From assembly GCA_003153055.1 (NCBI GenBank), contig PMBV01000191.1:1-11593 (forward strand): a DNA stretch of 11,593 bases, given 5' to 3'. Below are positions 1-7,383 of the stretch, piece by piece (within the stretch, counting starts at the first letter, position 1; each line of letters begins with the position of its first letter). A program made the translations under genes and the position numbers. This stretch comes from Myxococcales bacterium. Lineage in GTDB: Bacteria > Myxococcota > Myxococcia > Myxococcales > Myxococcaceae. Below the pieces are notes generated by a model. The model searched no databases. It worked only from the letters and a program-made list of their open reading frames with translations, and was not told where the DNA came from.

Positions 1-65
1 TCGACCACCTCGCCGGCGGCGATCTGATTGATGAGGGTCTCGCTGAGGCGATGAATTCGATCCAT
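1..65 (-). CDS. mutL: DNA mismatch repair protein MutL, N-terminal fragment
   Basis: Only the first 21 codons, plus two bases of the next, lie in the window; the gene continues off the left edge. Read leftward from an ATG at 65-63, the peptide begins MDRIHRLSETLINQIAAGEV. The INQIAAGEVV block is the signature start of the MutL GHKL ATPase domain, where the Asn-Gln-Ile-Ala-Ala-Gly stretch opens the ATP-binding fold. In the MutL family this protein links MutS mismatch recognition to strand nicking or excision. The ATG was chosen because the INQIAAGEVV motif sits at its usual distance of about a dozen residues from the start. A GTG ten codons further upstream (position 95) is in frame without a stop, but would give an unusually long leader. 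Nothing can be said about the C-terminal part. The gene is divergent from the moxR operon. Confidence 0.88.
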   Translation of the reverse strand, partial: MDRIHRLSETLINQIAAGEVV

Positions 66-121
66 GAGAATTCCAGCGGCGCGAGCACCATACACGGCGC
101 TAAGGTTCGTTCTGGTACGGC
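66..121. promoter_or_regulatory. Divergent intergenic region between mutL and the moxR operon
   Basis: These 56 bases separate two divergent start codons, so transcription signals for both directions should lie here or just inside the genes. I see no convincing -35/-10 pair. A GGTACG-then-TGCA stretch at 114-126 superficially resembles a sigma-54 site, but the GG-to-GC spacing is wrong and it overlaps the moxR start. The call rests on layout only. Confidence 0.3.
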
Positions 122-1063
122 ATGCAATCGGCTCCTGACGAATTGTTGCAGCGGCTCGCCGCCCATCTCGGAGAAGTCGTCAAGGGCAAACCGGAGCAGA
201 TCCGGCTGGCGCTGACGTGCCTGGTGGCGCGAGGGCACCTCTTGCTCGAAGACGTGCCCGGAGTCGGCAAGACGACGCTGGCCGAGGGGCTGGCCCGGTG
301 CTTCTCGCTGTCCTTCGCGCGGGTGCAGTTCACCGCTGACCTCCTGCCCAGCGACATCCTCGGGGCCCAGGTGTTCCGTCCGGCCACGGGGTCCTTCGAG
401 TTTCGCCCCGGGCCCATCTTCCACCACGTCGTCCTGGCCGACGAGCTCAACCGCGCCCCACCGCGCACCCAGTCGGCCCTGCTCGAGGCCATGGGCCAGG
501 GGCAGGTGAGCCTCGACGGCGTGACGCACGCGTTGCCGCCCCCGTTCACGGTCATCGCCACGCAGAACCCGCTCGACCTCGCGGGCACCTACCCACTGCC
601 TGATTCGCAGCTCGATCGATTCCTGCTCCGGTTGGCGCTGGGCCACCTCGACGCGGCGGCCGAGACGCAGCTCCTGGTCACCCGCAGGCGGGAGCCGCTG
701 TGGTCGCTCGAGGCGGTCGCCACGGCGGCCGATCTCCTCGCGCTCCAGGAGGCGGCCGATGGGGTCCAGGTGTCGACCGACGTGGCCGAGTACGCCGTGC
801 GGTTGGTGGCGGCGACCCGGAGCCACCCGGAGATCGAGCGGGGTATCTCGACCCGGGCCGCTCTGGCGTTGATGTCGGCGGCGCGGGCGCTGGCCCTGTG
901 GGACTCGCGCGACTTCGTGACCCCTCTCGACCTTCGCACCATGCTGGTGCCGGCCTTCGGCCACCGGCTGCTCCTCCGCACCTCGTCTCAGGGGGCCTAC
1001 GCCCGTGACGAGGCCGGGCACCTGCTCGAGGAGCTCGCTCGCCGGGTGCCCGCGCCGAGGTGA
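122..1063 (+). CDS. MoxR-family AAA+ ATPase
   Basis: A 313-residue cytoplasmic ATPase of the MoxR group, of typical length for the family. Visible motifs are Walker A (PGVGKTT, residues 46-52), Walker B (VVLADELNR, about 103-111, with Asp107-Glu108), sensor 1 (ATQNP, 146-150) and an RGISTRA block near residues 240-246 in the C-terminal lid. MoxR proteins are believed to act as chaperone-like ATPases that help assemble or activate partner proteins encoded beside them. The partners here would be the DUF58 protein (four bases downstream) and the membrane transglutaminase. The ATG at 122 places the first helix at the usual distance before Walker A. Its ribosome-binding site is weak. It is the first gene of the rightward operon, and no truncation or missing ATPase residue is seen. 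The physiological substrate cannot be told from sequence. Confidence 0.93.
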   Translation: MQSAPDELLQRLAAHLGEVVKGKPEQIRLALTCLVARGHLLLEDVPGVGKTTLAEGLARCFSLSFARVQFTADLLPSDILGAQVFRPATGSFEFRPGPIFHHVVLADELNRAPPRTQSALLEAMGQGQVSLDGVTHALPPPFTVIATQNPLDLAGTYPLPDSQLDRFLLRLALGHLDAAAETQLLVTRRREPLWSLEAVATAADLLALQEAADGVQVSTDVAEYAVRLVAATRSHPEIERGISTRAALALMSAARALALWDSRDFVTPLDLRTMLVPAFGHRLLLRTSSQGAYARDEAGHLLEELARRVPAPR

Positions 1064-1067
1064 GCCC

Positions 1068-2012
1068 GTGACGCTCCGCGATCGACTCAGGGCCCTCAAG
1101 AGGTGGCGGGCGCCGCGGCGGCTCAAGGTGACAGGCATGGGCCGGACCTTCCTGGTGGTGACGCTCGGCATCGGCCTGGGGGCGCTCAACACCGGCAACA
1201 ACCTCCTCTATCTCGTGCTGGGCTTCCTCCTGTCGGTCATCGTGCTCTCGGGGGTGTTGTCGGAACGGGTGCTGCGCGATCTGACGGTGCGTCGGCTGCT
1301 CCCCGACGGCGCGTTCGCGCACGAGCCCTTTCCCCTTCGCTACGAGGTGAGCCGCGCCAAGGGCTGGGCGTTCGCGCTGCGCCTGAGCGAGGCCCCGGGC
1401 ACCGTCGAGGGCTGGGCCTGGGTCGCCTCGGTCAGCGCGGGCACGAAGGAGATCGTCCGCGCCGACGTGGTGGCGCCGCGGCGGGGGCCACTCCCCCTCA
1501 CCCAGGTCGAGGTCAGCACCGCCTTCCCCTTCGGGCTGTTCGAGAAGTCGCGCACGCTCCCCCTCGACGATCTGCTCCTGGTGTGGCCGCGCCGGGGCTT
1601 CACCTGCGAGGTGCCCGACTCGAAGGCGGGCGTCCACGTGGGAGATCTCGGGCAGTCGCGGCACCGCGACGGTAGCGGCGATCTCCTCGGCCTCCGCGAG
1701 CTCGGCCCCGACGAGGACGCCCGACGAATCCACTGGAGGAAGAGCGCCGCCGTGGGTCAGCTCCTCAAGGTCGAGCGCGAGCGTGAGGACCGCAAGCAGT
1801 ACACCCTGCGGGTGGAGCGCCAGCCCAAGGGCGATCACCTCGATCGCGCCTGCGAAGAGACCGCCGCGCTGGGCCACCTGCTGCTCGAGAACGGCCATGA
1901 GGTGGGGCTCGAGGCCTTCGGCCGGCGAATTCGCCCGTCGGCGGGGCATGGGCACGAGCGTCGGCTCCTGGCGGCGCTGGCCTGGCTGGGCCACGAAGAC
2001 GAGGGAGACTGA
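1068..2012 (+). CDS. DUF58 domain membrane protein
   Basis: A protein of 314 residues, read from a GTG start at 1068. GAGG at 1057-1060 gives a well-placed ribosome-binding site seven bases before it. An in-frame ATG at 1005 would overlap moxR by 59 bases and is less likely. Two hydrophobic segments (about residues 26-40 and 44-64, containing NTGNNLLYL) anchor the protein near its N-terminus. The DUF58 signature lies near residues 208-232: GLRELGPDEDARRIHW with His222-Trp223, followed by a VERE stretch. DUF58 proteins are regular neighbours of MoxR ATPases and TgpA-type transglutaminases, and some family descriptions see a VWA-like fold in them, but their biochemical role is not settled. The stop codon abuts the start of the next gene (TGA-ATG), implying translational coupling. 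It is probably a structural or adaptor partner of the MoxR ATPase at the inner membrane. Confidence 0.9.
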   Translation: MTLRDRLRALKRWRAPRRLKVTGMGRTFLVVTLGIGLGALNTGNNLLYLVLGFLLSVIVLSGVLSERVLRDLTVRRLLPDGAFAHEPFPLRYEVSRAKGWAFALRLSEAPGTVEGWAWVASVSAGTKEIVRADVVAPRRGPLPLTQVEVSTAFPFGLFEKSRTLPLDDLLLVWPRRGFTCEVPDSKAGVHVGDLGQSRHRDGSGDLLGLRELGPDEDARRIHWRKSAAVGQLLKVEREREDRKQYTLRVERQPKGDHLDRACEETAALGHLLLENGHEVGLEAFGRRIRPSAGHGHERRLLAALAWLGHEDEGD

Positions 2013-4028
2013 ATGCGCCTCGTGGATCGACGGCGCCTGCGCCTGAGGTTCCGGGACCTCGCAGCCCTGGCCGCGTACATTCCGGTGGCGTTGGCGCGGG
2101 CCGTGCCGCTCTGGGTGACGGCGGTGTTCGCCCTGGCCTTCGGCCTCTCGATGGCGGGCCTTCGCCCCTTCGCGCGGGGGCGACTGTGGTCGGCCCTGGC
2201 GCTCCTGGCGATGGCGCTCGTCTTCTTCGGCCTCGCCTTCCGGGGCCTGCTCGATCTGGTGGTCGCCGCCGTCTCCTTCGCCACCCTGGTGGCCGCTCAC
2301 CGGCTCCTCTCCGAGCCATCGGAGCCGACCAACCAGCAGATCCTCCTCGCCGCGCTGTTGTTGACCGCCGGAAGCGCGGCCCTCTCGGGTGAGATCTGGT
2401 TCGCCCTGTGCCTGTTGGCCTTCGGGACCTTCGCCTGTCTCCACCTCGGGCTCACGGTGGTGGAGGGCCCCGTCGAACGTGACGAGGCACTGATGGTCGG
2501 GCCGGTCTTCAAGCAGGTCAGCGTCGGCGTGCTGCTGGCGCTCGTGGGTGGAGTCGCCTTCTTCATCGTCTTTCCCCGGCTGTCCTGGAACCTGGCCTCG
2601 AGGCGGGCCAACCCCAGCGTCCTCGGCAGCACCACGGGAATGGCCGACCGGGTGCGCTTGAGCGGCGGCGGCGCGATCAAAACGAGCGCTCGCGTAGTCG
2701 CCAAGGCGCGTCTCGATCCCGACCCCCAGCTCGATCGCCTCGATCGCTACTGGGTCGGCCGGAGGTTCGACGTCTTCGACGGCCACGAGTGGAGGGGCTC
2801 GGGCATCGCGCAGCCTGCGTCGCCGATGATTCAACTGGGGACTGCCTCGGGCGCCTACGTCACCCAGCGGGTCGAGCTGTTGCCCGCCTACGGCTCCACC
2901 ACCCTGGTGGGCCTGGAGGAGCCGATCGCCTTCGCCAACGGCATCCGCGTGTCGGCGGCAGGCGCCGCACCCCTGCTCCTCGTCAACGTGAAGGGCGAAG
3001 AGGTGCGCGCGGCGACCGAGGCAGTGACCTACACCTACATGGTGATCAGCGCCGACGGCCCCCGCGGAGAGCGAGACGCCGAGCGAGACGAAGCGACGAG
3101 GCTGCGCGCGCTGGTGGTCCCGGAGCTCGATGGGCGCATCCCCGCCCTGAGCCGTCAGGTCTCCGGCGGAGAAAGGGACCCAGCGAAGATCGCCCGCCGC
3201 CTCGAGGCGTACCTCAAGTCGTCGTATGGCTACACGCTCGAACTGGGCGACGACGTCGATGATCCGCTGGCCACGTTCCTCTTCGATCGGAAGCAAGGCC
3301 ACTGCGAGCAGTTCGCCACCGCCCTGGCCATCATGCTGCGGACCCAGCGCATTCCCGCGCGGGTGGCCGCCGGGTTCTTCGGGGGCCTCCGGCTGGGCGA
3401 TCGCTACGCCCTGAGAGCCGGCGACGCGCACGCCTGGGTCGAAGCCTGGCTGGGCGATGCTGGCTGGGTCACCCTCGATGCCACCCCAGAGTCGGGGCGC
3501 AGAGGCCAGCCGCCAGCCCTGTGGGCGGCGCTCACCGACGCCTTCGAGCGCGTCGAGGAGCTCTGGCGCCAGAAGGTCCTCGACTACGCCCTGATGGATC
3601 AAGTGACCTTCGTGCGTGACCTCGTGCGGCCTCCGCGCGGGGCGAGGGGCAGCTCGCCCGACGACGAGCTTCGACGCCCGACGCCCTTCACCGCGCCGCG
3701 CCTCCTCGTCGTCCTCGCCGGGGTCGCGGCGCTGGCGACGCTCGTGGGCGTCCTGCGCGCGAGGCGGCGTCAGCGGCTCCACCCGGCCACCACCTTCCTC
3801 CAACGCCTCGAGGCACGGCTGGCGCGCGCCTCCATCGCCCAACGGCCGACCGAACCGATCGAAGAGCTCAGCCTCCGCCTGACCGCCGAGCATCACCCCC
3901 TGGCCCAGGCCGTGGCCCGCGCCAGCCGACGCTACCTCGAGGCCCGCTTCGGGGGCCGCGAGCTCTCCCCGGGCGACGCGGCGGCCCTGCTCGAGGCGAT
4001 TCCCCCCGCGCGCCCGGGCGTCCAGTAG
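2013..4028 (+). CDS. TgpA-like membrane transglutaminase (DUF3488-transglutaminase-DUF4129)
   Basis: A 671-residue integral membrane protein. Roughly six or seven hydrophobic segments fill the first 190 residues, ending in the FIVFPRLS motif typical of DUF3488/TgpA proteins. A large extracytoplasmic part follows, with a transglutaminase core: GHCEQFATAL with Cys431, AGDAHAWVEAW with His473, and TLDATPE with Asp489, so the papain-like triad is complete. A further membrane helix (about 564-582) leads to an arginine-rich stretch and a C-terminal tail resembling DUF4129 (TEPIEELSLRL, then YLEARFGG). In Pseudomonas a relative, TgpA, is essential and periplasmic-facing; its substrate is unclear, with cell-wall peptide or protein substrates proposed. 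The ATG directly follows the TGA of the DUF58 gene. The gene forms the third member of the moxR operon. Family assignment is firm, and the substrate is unknown. Confidence 0.92.
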   Translation: MRLVDRRRLRLRFRDLAALAAYIPVALARAVPLWVTAVFALAFGLSMAGLRPFARGRLWSALALLAMALVFFGLAFRGLLDLVVAAVSFATLVAAHRLLSEPSEPTNQQILLAALLLTAGSAALSGEIWFALCLLAFGTFACLHLGLTVVEGPVERDEALMVGPVFKQVSVGVLLALVGGVAFFIVFPRLSWNLASRRANPSVLGSTTGMADRVRLSGGGAIKTSARVVAKARLDPDPQLDRLDRYWVGRRFDVFDGHEWRGSGIAQPASPMIQLGTASGAYVTQRVELLPAYGSTTLVGLEEPIAFANGIRVSAAGAAPLLLVNVKGEEVRAATEAVTYTYMVISADGPRGERDAERDEATRLRALVVPELDGRIPALSRQVSGGERDPAKIARRLEAYLKSSYGYTLELGDDVDDPLATFLFDRKQGHCEQFATALAIMLRTQRIPARVAAGFFGGLRLGDRYALRAGDAHAWVEAWLGDAGWVTLDATPESGRRGQPPALWAALTDAFERVEELWRQKVLDYALMDQVTFVRDLVRPPRGARGSSPDDELRRPTPFTAPRLLVVLAGVAALATLVGVLRARRRQRLHPATTFLQRLEARLARASIAQRPTEPIEELSLRLTAEHHPLAQAVARASRRYLEARFGGRELSPGDAAALLEAIPPARPGVQ

Positions 4029-4039
4029 AGTCGCCGGGC

Positions 4040-6919
4040 GTGTTGCGGCTCCTCGAGATCCTCCTTCCCGTCCGCCCGAGTGAGCGGAAGCTCACCTTCA
4101 CGCTCTTCATTCACAGCCTGTTCGCGGTGGGCGCCTTCCTCACGGGGCGCACGGTGAGGGACGCCCTGTTCCTCGCGCACGCCGATCGCTCGACCCTGGC
4201 GTGGATGTACGTCGCCTCGGCGATTGGAGTGACGCTCGCCGGGCTGGTGTATGGCCGGCTGGCGACCCGGTTCCGCCGCGACGTCATGGCGCTCTGCTCG
4301 GCACTGCTCTTCGCCGCGACCTTCGTCATCGCCTGGGTGGTGGAGCAGAGCCACGCCGCGTGGGTGTACCCGACCATCTACGTCCTGGTCGAGGTGATGG
4401 GTGGGCTGGTGCTGGTGCAGTTCTGGACCCTGGCCAACGATCTCTTCAACGCCCGCGAGGCCAAGCGGCTGTACGGGTTCATCGGTGCGGGGGGGACCTT
4501 GTCCAACATTGTCCTCGGGCTCGTGGCCGCCCGCGTCGCGACGATCTACGGCACCTCGTCGTTGCTTCTGCTGTGCGCCGGTCTGCTGGTGATGACGGGC
4601 GGGGCGAGCTTCGTCGGTGGCTTCCTCGGGCGGCAACGGTTGTTCGCCCGCGCCGCGACCGGCCGACCCAGCACGCCCCGCACCGGAGGAGGCGCCCGGG
4701 TGCTGTCCGATGGGCACCTCCGGGCAGTGGCCACACTCTCGGCCGTCACCTTCTTCACCACGACGCTGGTCGACTTTCAGTTCAAGGTGGTGGCCGCCGA
4801 GCGGCTCCAAGGCGACGCGCTCGCGGCCTACTTCGGCTACTTCAACGCCGTGGTGGGGGCCCTGGCCATCGGGCTCCAGCTCTTCGGCACCAGCCGGCTG
4901 CTCAACCGGGCGGGGGTCATCGGCTCCTTGGCGGTGCTCCCCATTTCGCTCGCGTTGGGTGATTCGGCCCTCATCATCGCGGGCACGCTGTGGGCTGCCT
5001 CGATGGTGAAGGGCGCCGACACGCTGTTCCGCTACTCCGTCAACGACGCCACCACGCAGATCCTCTACCTGCCGGTGGTGGCCCAGGTGCGGGTCGCCGC
5101 CAAGGCCTTCGTCGACGGCGTGGTGAAGCCGATCGCCAGCGGCCTGGCGGGGGTCTTCCTCGCCGGCTACCGCCTGTGGGGGGGAGGCGACCCCTTTCAC
5201 CTCGCCTGGTTCTCGCTGGTGATGTGTCTCGCCTGGCTCGGCGTGGTGACAGGCCTGCGATCCAAGTACCTCCGGTCGCTCCAAGACAACCTGAGGCACC
5301 GGCGCCTCGACCTCGAATCGGCCCGGCACCGGGTCATCGATGGAAGCACCAGCGGGGTTCTGGGGCGCGCCCTGGCAAGCACCGATGAGCACGAGGTGTC
5401 GAGCGCGTTGACGCTCTTGCCTCAGCTCGATCAGCCGTCCCTCGACCCCGTCGTCGAGCAGCTCCTCGAGCACCCCTCGGCGCCGGTGCGGGTGCGGGCG
5501 CTCACGTACTTCGGTCACCGCCAGTCGCTCCGCTTCGCCAACTCGGCCTTTCGGCGCTTCGAGGATCCCGACCCCACGGTGCGAGCCGCTGCCATCGACG
5601 CGTTTTGCGCCATGGGCCGCGACAAGGCGGTGCGCAGCGTGAGGCCCTTCTTGAGTGACCCGGCCCCGGAGATCCGCGCGGCCGCCGTCACGGGGATGAT
5701 CCGCTTCGGAGGGCTCGACGGCGTGCTCATGGCCGCTGAAGCGCTCAAGGCGCTCATCGCCGACCCCGAGCCAGCGATGCGGCTCAACGCGGCGCGGGTG
5801 CTGGGGGCCATCGGAGTGAAGAATTTCTATCAACCGGTGCTGCAGTTGATGAACGACCCCGACGCCTCGGTGCGGCGCGAGGCCATCGCCGCCGCCGGCG
5901 CGTTGAGGGGCTCGGAGTTCGTGCTCCCGCTCATCTACCGGACCCGGGCGCCGGACACGATGATGGAGGCCATCGGCGCGCTCACCGCCTACGGGCCGTC
6001 GATCATTCCCACGCTGGCCAAGGCCCTGGGCAACCCGCTGGAGGACGCGGCCATTCGCCGGGCGGCGGCGCGGGTGCTGGGGAGGCTGGGCACGAGCGAC
6101 GCGGTGGCCATCATCGCCAGGCACCTCGACGAACCCGACGAGGAGCTGCGAGGCGGCCTCTACCGCTCGCTCGCCAGGGCGGTGAAGGGCAAGCGGCTGT
6201 TGCTCGAGGATCTGGCGCCGGTTCGCTCGGCCCTCGATGGAGAGCTGCACCGGGCCTGGGAGGCGCTCCAGCGCGCCGAGGTGCTGGGGCTCCAGAGCGG
6301 CCCCAGCCGTGACACGGCCCGCCGTGGCCTCGAGGCGGCTCGGGCGCTGCTGGCCTCCGCGCTCAGCGAGAAGGTGTACCAGGTGGAGCGCCGGGTCTTC
6401 CTCCTGCTCGCGGTGCTGTTCCCCGACGCCGACATGGAGCAGATCTCCGCCGGGTTGACCGACGCGCCAGCCAACGACGCGGCCCGCCGGCGAGCCAACG
6501 CCGTCGAGCTCCTCGACAACCTCCTGCATCGAGACTTGAAGCACCGGTTTCTCCCGCTCCTCGAGGATCTCAAGCGCGCCGAGCGCCTGGCCCAGGTGCG
6601 AGACGCCTACCCCACACTGGACGCCGGGCCGGCCGAGGTACTCGCGAGGCTCTGCGGCGACGAGGCGGCCTGGGTGCGCGCCTGCGCCACCTGGTGCCTG
6701 GCCGAGACCGAGCACGAGCGAAAGGAAGAGCTCCTCGCGTCGGCGGTGAGCGACCCCAGCCCGGTGGTTCGTGAGATCGCCCTGGTGTCACTCTTCGCTC
6801 GTGCGCCCTCGGTCGGGGCGCGCCTGGCGGCCACTCGGCTCACGGACGAGGCCCCCTTCGTCAGGGCCCAGGCCGCGAGCATCTTCCGCGAATCGTCGCT
6901 GCCCTCAGGATCGAGCTGA
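4040..6919 (+). CDS. NTT (ADP/ATP translocase)-like transporter fused to HEAT repeats
   Basis: A 959-residue protein with a GTG start at 4040 (a GAG nine bases upstream is a weak ribosome-binding site; a TTG follows directly). Residues about 20-405 hold about ten or more hydrophobic helices. Motifs recall nucleotide transporters of the NTT/TlcA type and MFS relatives: RTVRDALFL (37-45), QFWTLANDLFNAREAKRLYG (127-146), YFNAVVGALAIG (267-278) and a KAFVDGVVKP block (355-364). From about 435 to the end the protein is soluble and helical. Clear HEAT-type units such as DPDPTVRAAAIDAF, DPAPEIRAAAVTGM, DPEPAMRLNAARVLG and DPDASVRREAIAAAG lie in residues 510-630, with further units up to about 950. 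NTT proteins in obligate intracellular bacteria and plastids exchange ATP or other nucleotides, but in free-living bacteria the substrate is unknown. The HEAT region probably serves as a cytoplasmic protein-binding platform. The 11-base gap suggests co-transcription with the moxR operon. Confidence 0.85.
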   Translation: MLRLLEILLPVRPSERKLTFTLFIHSLFAVGAFLTGRTVRDALFLAHADRSTLAWMYVASAIGVTLAGLVYGRLATRFRRDVMALCSALLFAATFVIAWVVEQSHAAWVYPTIYVLVEVMGGLVLVQFWTLANDLFNAREAKRLYGFIGAGGTLSNIVLGLVAARVATIYGTSSLLLLCAGLLVMTGGASFVGGFLGRQRLFARAATGRPSTPRTGGGARVLSDGHLRAVATLSAVTFFTTTLVDFQFKVVAAERLQGDALAAYFGYFNAVVGALAIGLQLFGTSRLLNRAGVIGSLAVLPISLALGDSALIIAGTLWAASMVKGADTLFRYSVNDATTQILYLPVVAQVRVAAKAFVDGVVKPIASGLAGVFLAGYRLWGGGDPFHLAWFSLVMCLAWLGVVTGLRSKYLRSLQDNLRHRRLDLESARHRVIDGSTSGVLGRALASTDEHEVSSALTLLPQLDQPSLDPVVEQLLEHPSAPVRVRALTYFGHRQSLRFANSAFRRFEDPDPTVRAAAIDAFCAMGRDKAVRSVRPFLSDPAPEIRAAAVTGMIRFGGLDGVLMAAEALKALIADPEPAMRLNAARVLGAIGVKNFYQPVLQLMNDPDASVRREAIAAAGALRGSEFVLPLIYRTRAPDTMMEAIGALTAYGPSIIPTLAKALGNPLEDAAIRRAAARVLGRLGTSDAVAIIARHLDEPDEELRGGLYRSLARAVKGKRLLLEDLAPVRSALDGELHRAWEALQRAEVLGLQSGPSRDTARRGLEAARALLASALSEKVYQVERRVFLLLAVLFPDADMEQISAGLTDAPANDAARRRANAVELLDNLLHRDLKHRFLPLLEDLKRAERLAQVRDAYPTLDAGPAEVLARLCGDEAAWVRACATWCLAETEHERKEELLASAVSDPSPVVREIALVSLFARAPSVGARLAATRLTDEAPFVRAQAASIFRESSLPSGSS

Positions 6920-6949
6920 CCACAGGGCCCACCCACCGAGGACCACGAA

Positions 6950-6997
6950 ATGAGTTGCAGGTGCGGGGTCGGCTGTCCAGCGTGGAAGCGGGCGTGA
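6950..6997 (+). CDS. Possible 15-residue cysteine-rich leader peptide
   Basis: In the 99-base gap before the GDT1 gene an ATG at 6950 opens a 15-codon frame, MSCRCGVGCPAWKRA, ending in TGA at 6995-6997. GAGGA at 6938-6942 gives it a better-placed ribosome-binding site (seven bases) than the downstream transporter has. The CxCxxxC pattern is unusual for such a short peptide, and the stop lies 21 bases before the transporter start. It could be a leader peptide that couples translation or senses metal or cysteine supply. It could equally be chance in GC-rich DNA. No riboswitch of the yybP-ykoY type, which often precedes genes of the GDT1 family, was recognised in the same gap. Confidence 0.2.
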   Translation: MSCRCGVGCPAWKRA

Positions 6998-7018
6998 AGG
7001 TGTGCTTTCCCCCCAACC

Positions 7019-7294
7019 ATGGACTGGAAACTGGTGGGCACTACCTTCGTCGCCGTCTTCATCGCCGAGCTCGGTGACAAGACCCAGCTGGCCACGCTGT
7101 CGTTCGCCTCTTCGGGGAGCTCCCGGTGGCCCGTCTTCCTCGGCTCGGCCCTGGCGCTGGTGGCCAGCTCGGCCATCGCGGTGCTCGCCGGCGAAGCCTT
7201 GGCTCGTGCCGTGCCCCCGCTGGTCCTCCGCCGGGCAGCTGGCGTCCTCTTCGTGGTCCTCGGTGCGTGGGGCCTCTGGTCAGCCCGGGCCTGA
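7019..7294 (+). CDS. Half-size GDT1/TMEM165 (UPF0016) family cation transporter
   Basis: A small membrane protein of 91 residues. It carries one copy of the family hallmark ELGDKTQLATL, with Glu17, Gly19, Asp20, Lys21 and Thr22 forming the E-x-G-D-K-T motif. Three hydrophobic segments can be drawn: about 5-16 running into the motif helix, about 38-58 and 69-87. Full-length UPF0016 proteins contain two such motifs in inverted repeats (about 190-330 residues) and export Mn2+ or exchange Ca2+/H+. A single-motif protein of this length would need to dimerise to build the cation site. The second half is absent from the window. The ATG at 7019 was chosen because it places the motif close to the N-terminus as in relatives; its ribosome-binding site is poor. 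It may be co-transcribed with the upstream transporter-HEAT gene. Confidence 0.85.
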   Translation: MDWKLVGTTFVAVFIAELGDKTQLATLSFASSGSSRWPVFLGSALALVASSAIAVLAGEALARAVPPLVLRRAAGVLFVVLGAWGLWSARA

Positions 7295-7348
7295 CTTCGA
7301 GAGGGAGACTCTTCTCAGGCGACCGCGCGGTGGTTCGAGATACCCATG

Positions 7349-7377
7349 ACGACAGGTGCCGGTTGTCGCGATATCCT
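7349..7377 (+). promoter_or_regulatory. Candidate sigma-70-type promoter for a leaderless gene
   Basis: ACGACA (7349-7354, four of six bases matching TTGACA) and TATCCT (7372-7377, four of six matching TATAAT) are separated by exactly 17 bases. The expected transcription start, about seven bases past the -10 box, falls on the GTG at 7384. That would make the downstream gene leaderless, which fits the absence of a ribosome-binding site before that GTG. Weak matches of this kind also arise by chance. Confidence 0.3.
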
Positions 7378-7383
7378 GCCTCC

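Noticed and set aside
113..126. Sigma-54-like GG/GC promoter elements before moxR
   Set aside because: The spacing between the GG and GC elements is two bases short of the consensus, and the site overlaps the moxR start codon.
678..3896. 1072-codon open frame on the minus strand, and a similar 927-codon one at 3932-6715
   Set aside because: They lie opposite well-identified genes (MoxR, DUF58, transglutaminase, NTT-HEAT), have low-complexity Arg/Gly/Glu/His-rich translations and show no domain. Long antisense frames are expected in GC-rich DNA with strong third-position bias.
6920..7018. yybP-ykoY manganese riboswitch before the GDT1-like gene
   Set aside because: The gap is only 99 bases, and I could not find the conserved loop sequences of this riboswitch class.
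7295..7320. GAGAG...CTCTTCTC partial inverted repeat after the GDT1-like gene
   Set aside because: The stem is only about four base pairs and has no T-run, too weak to call a terminator or an insertion end.
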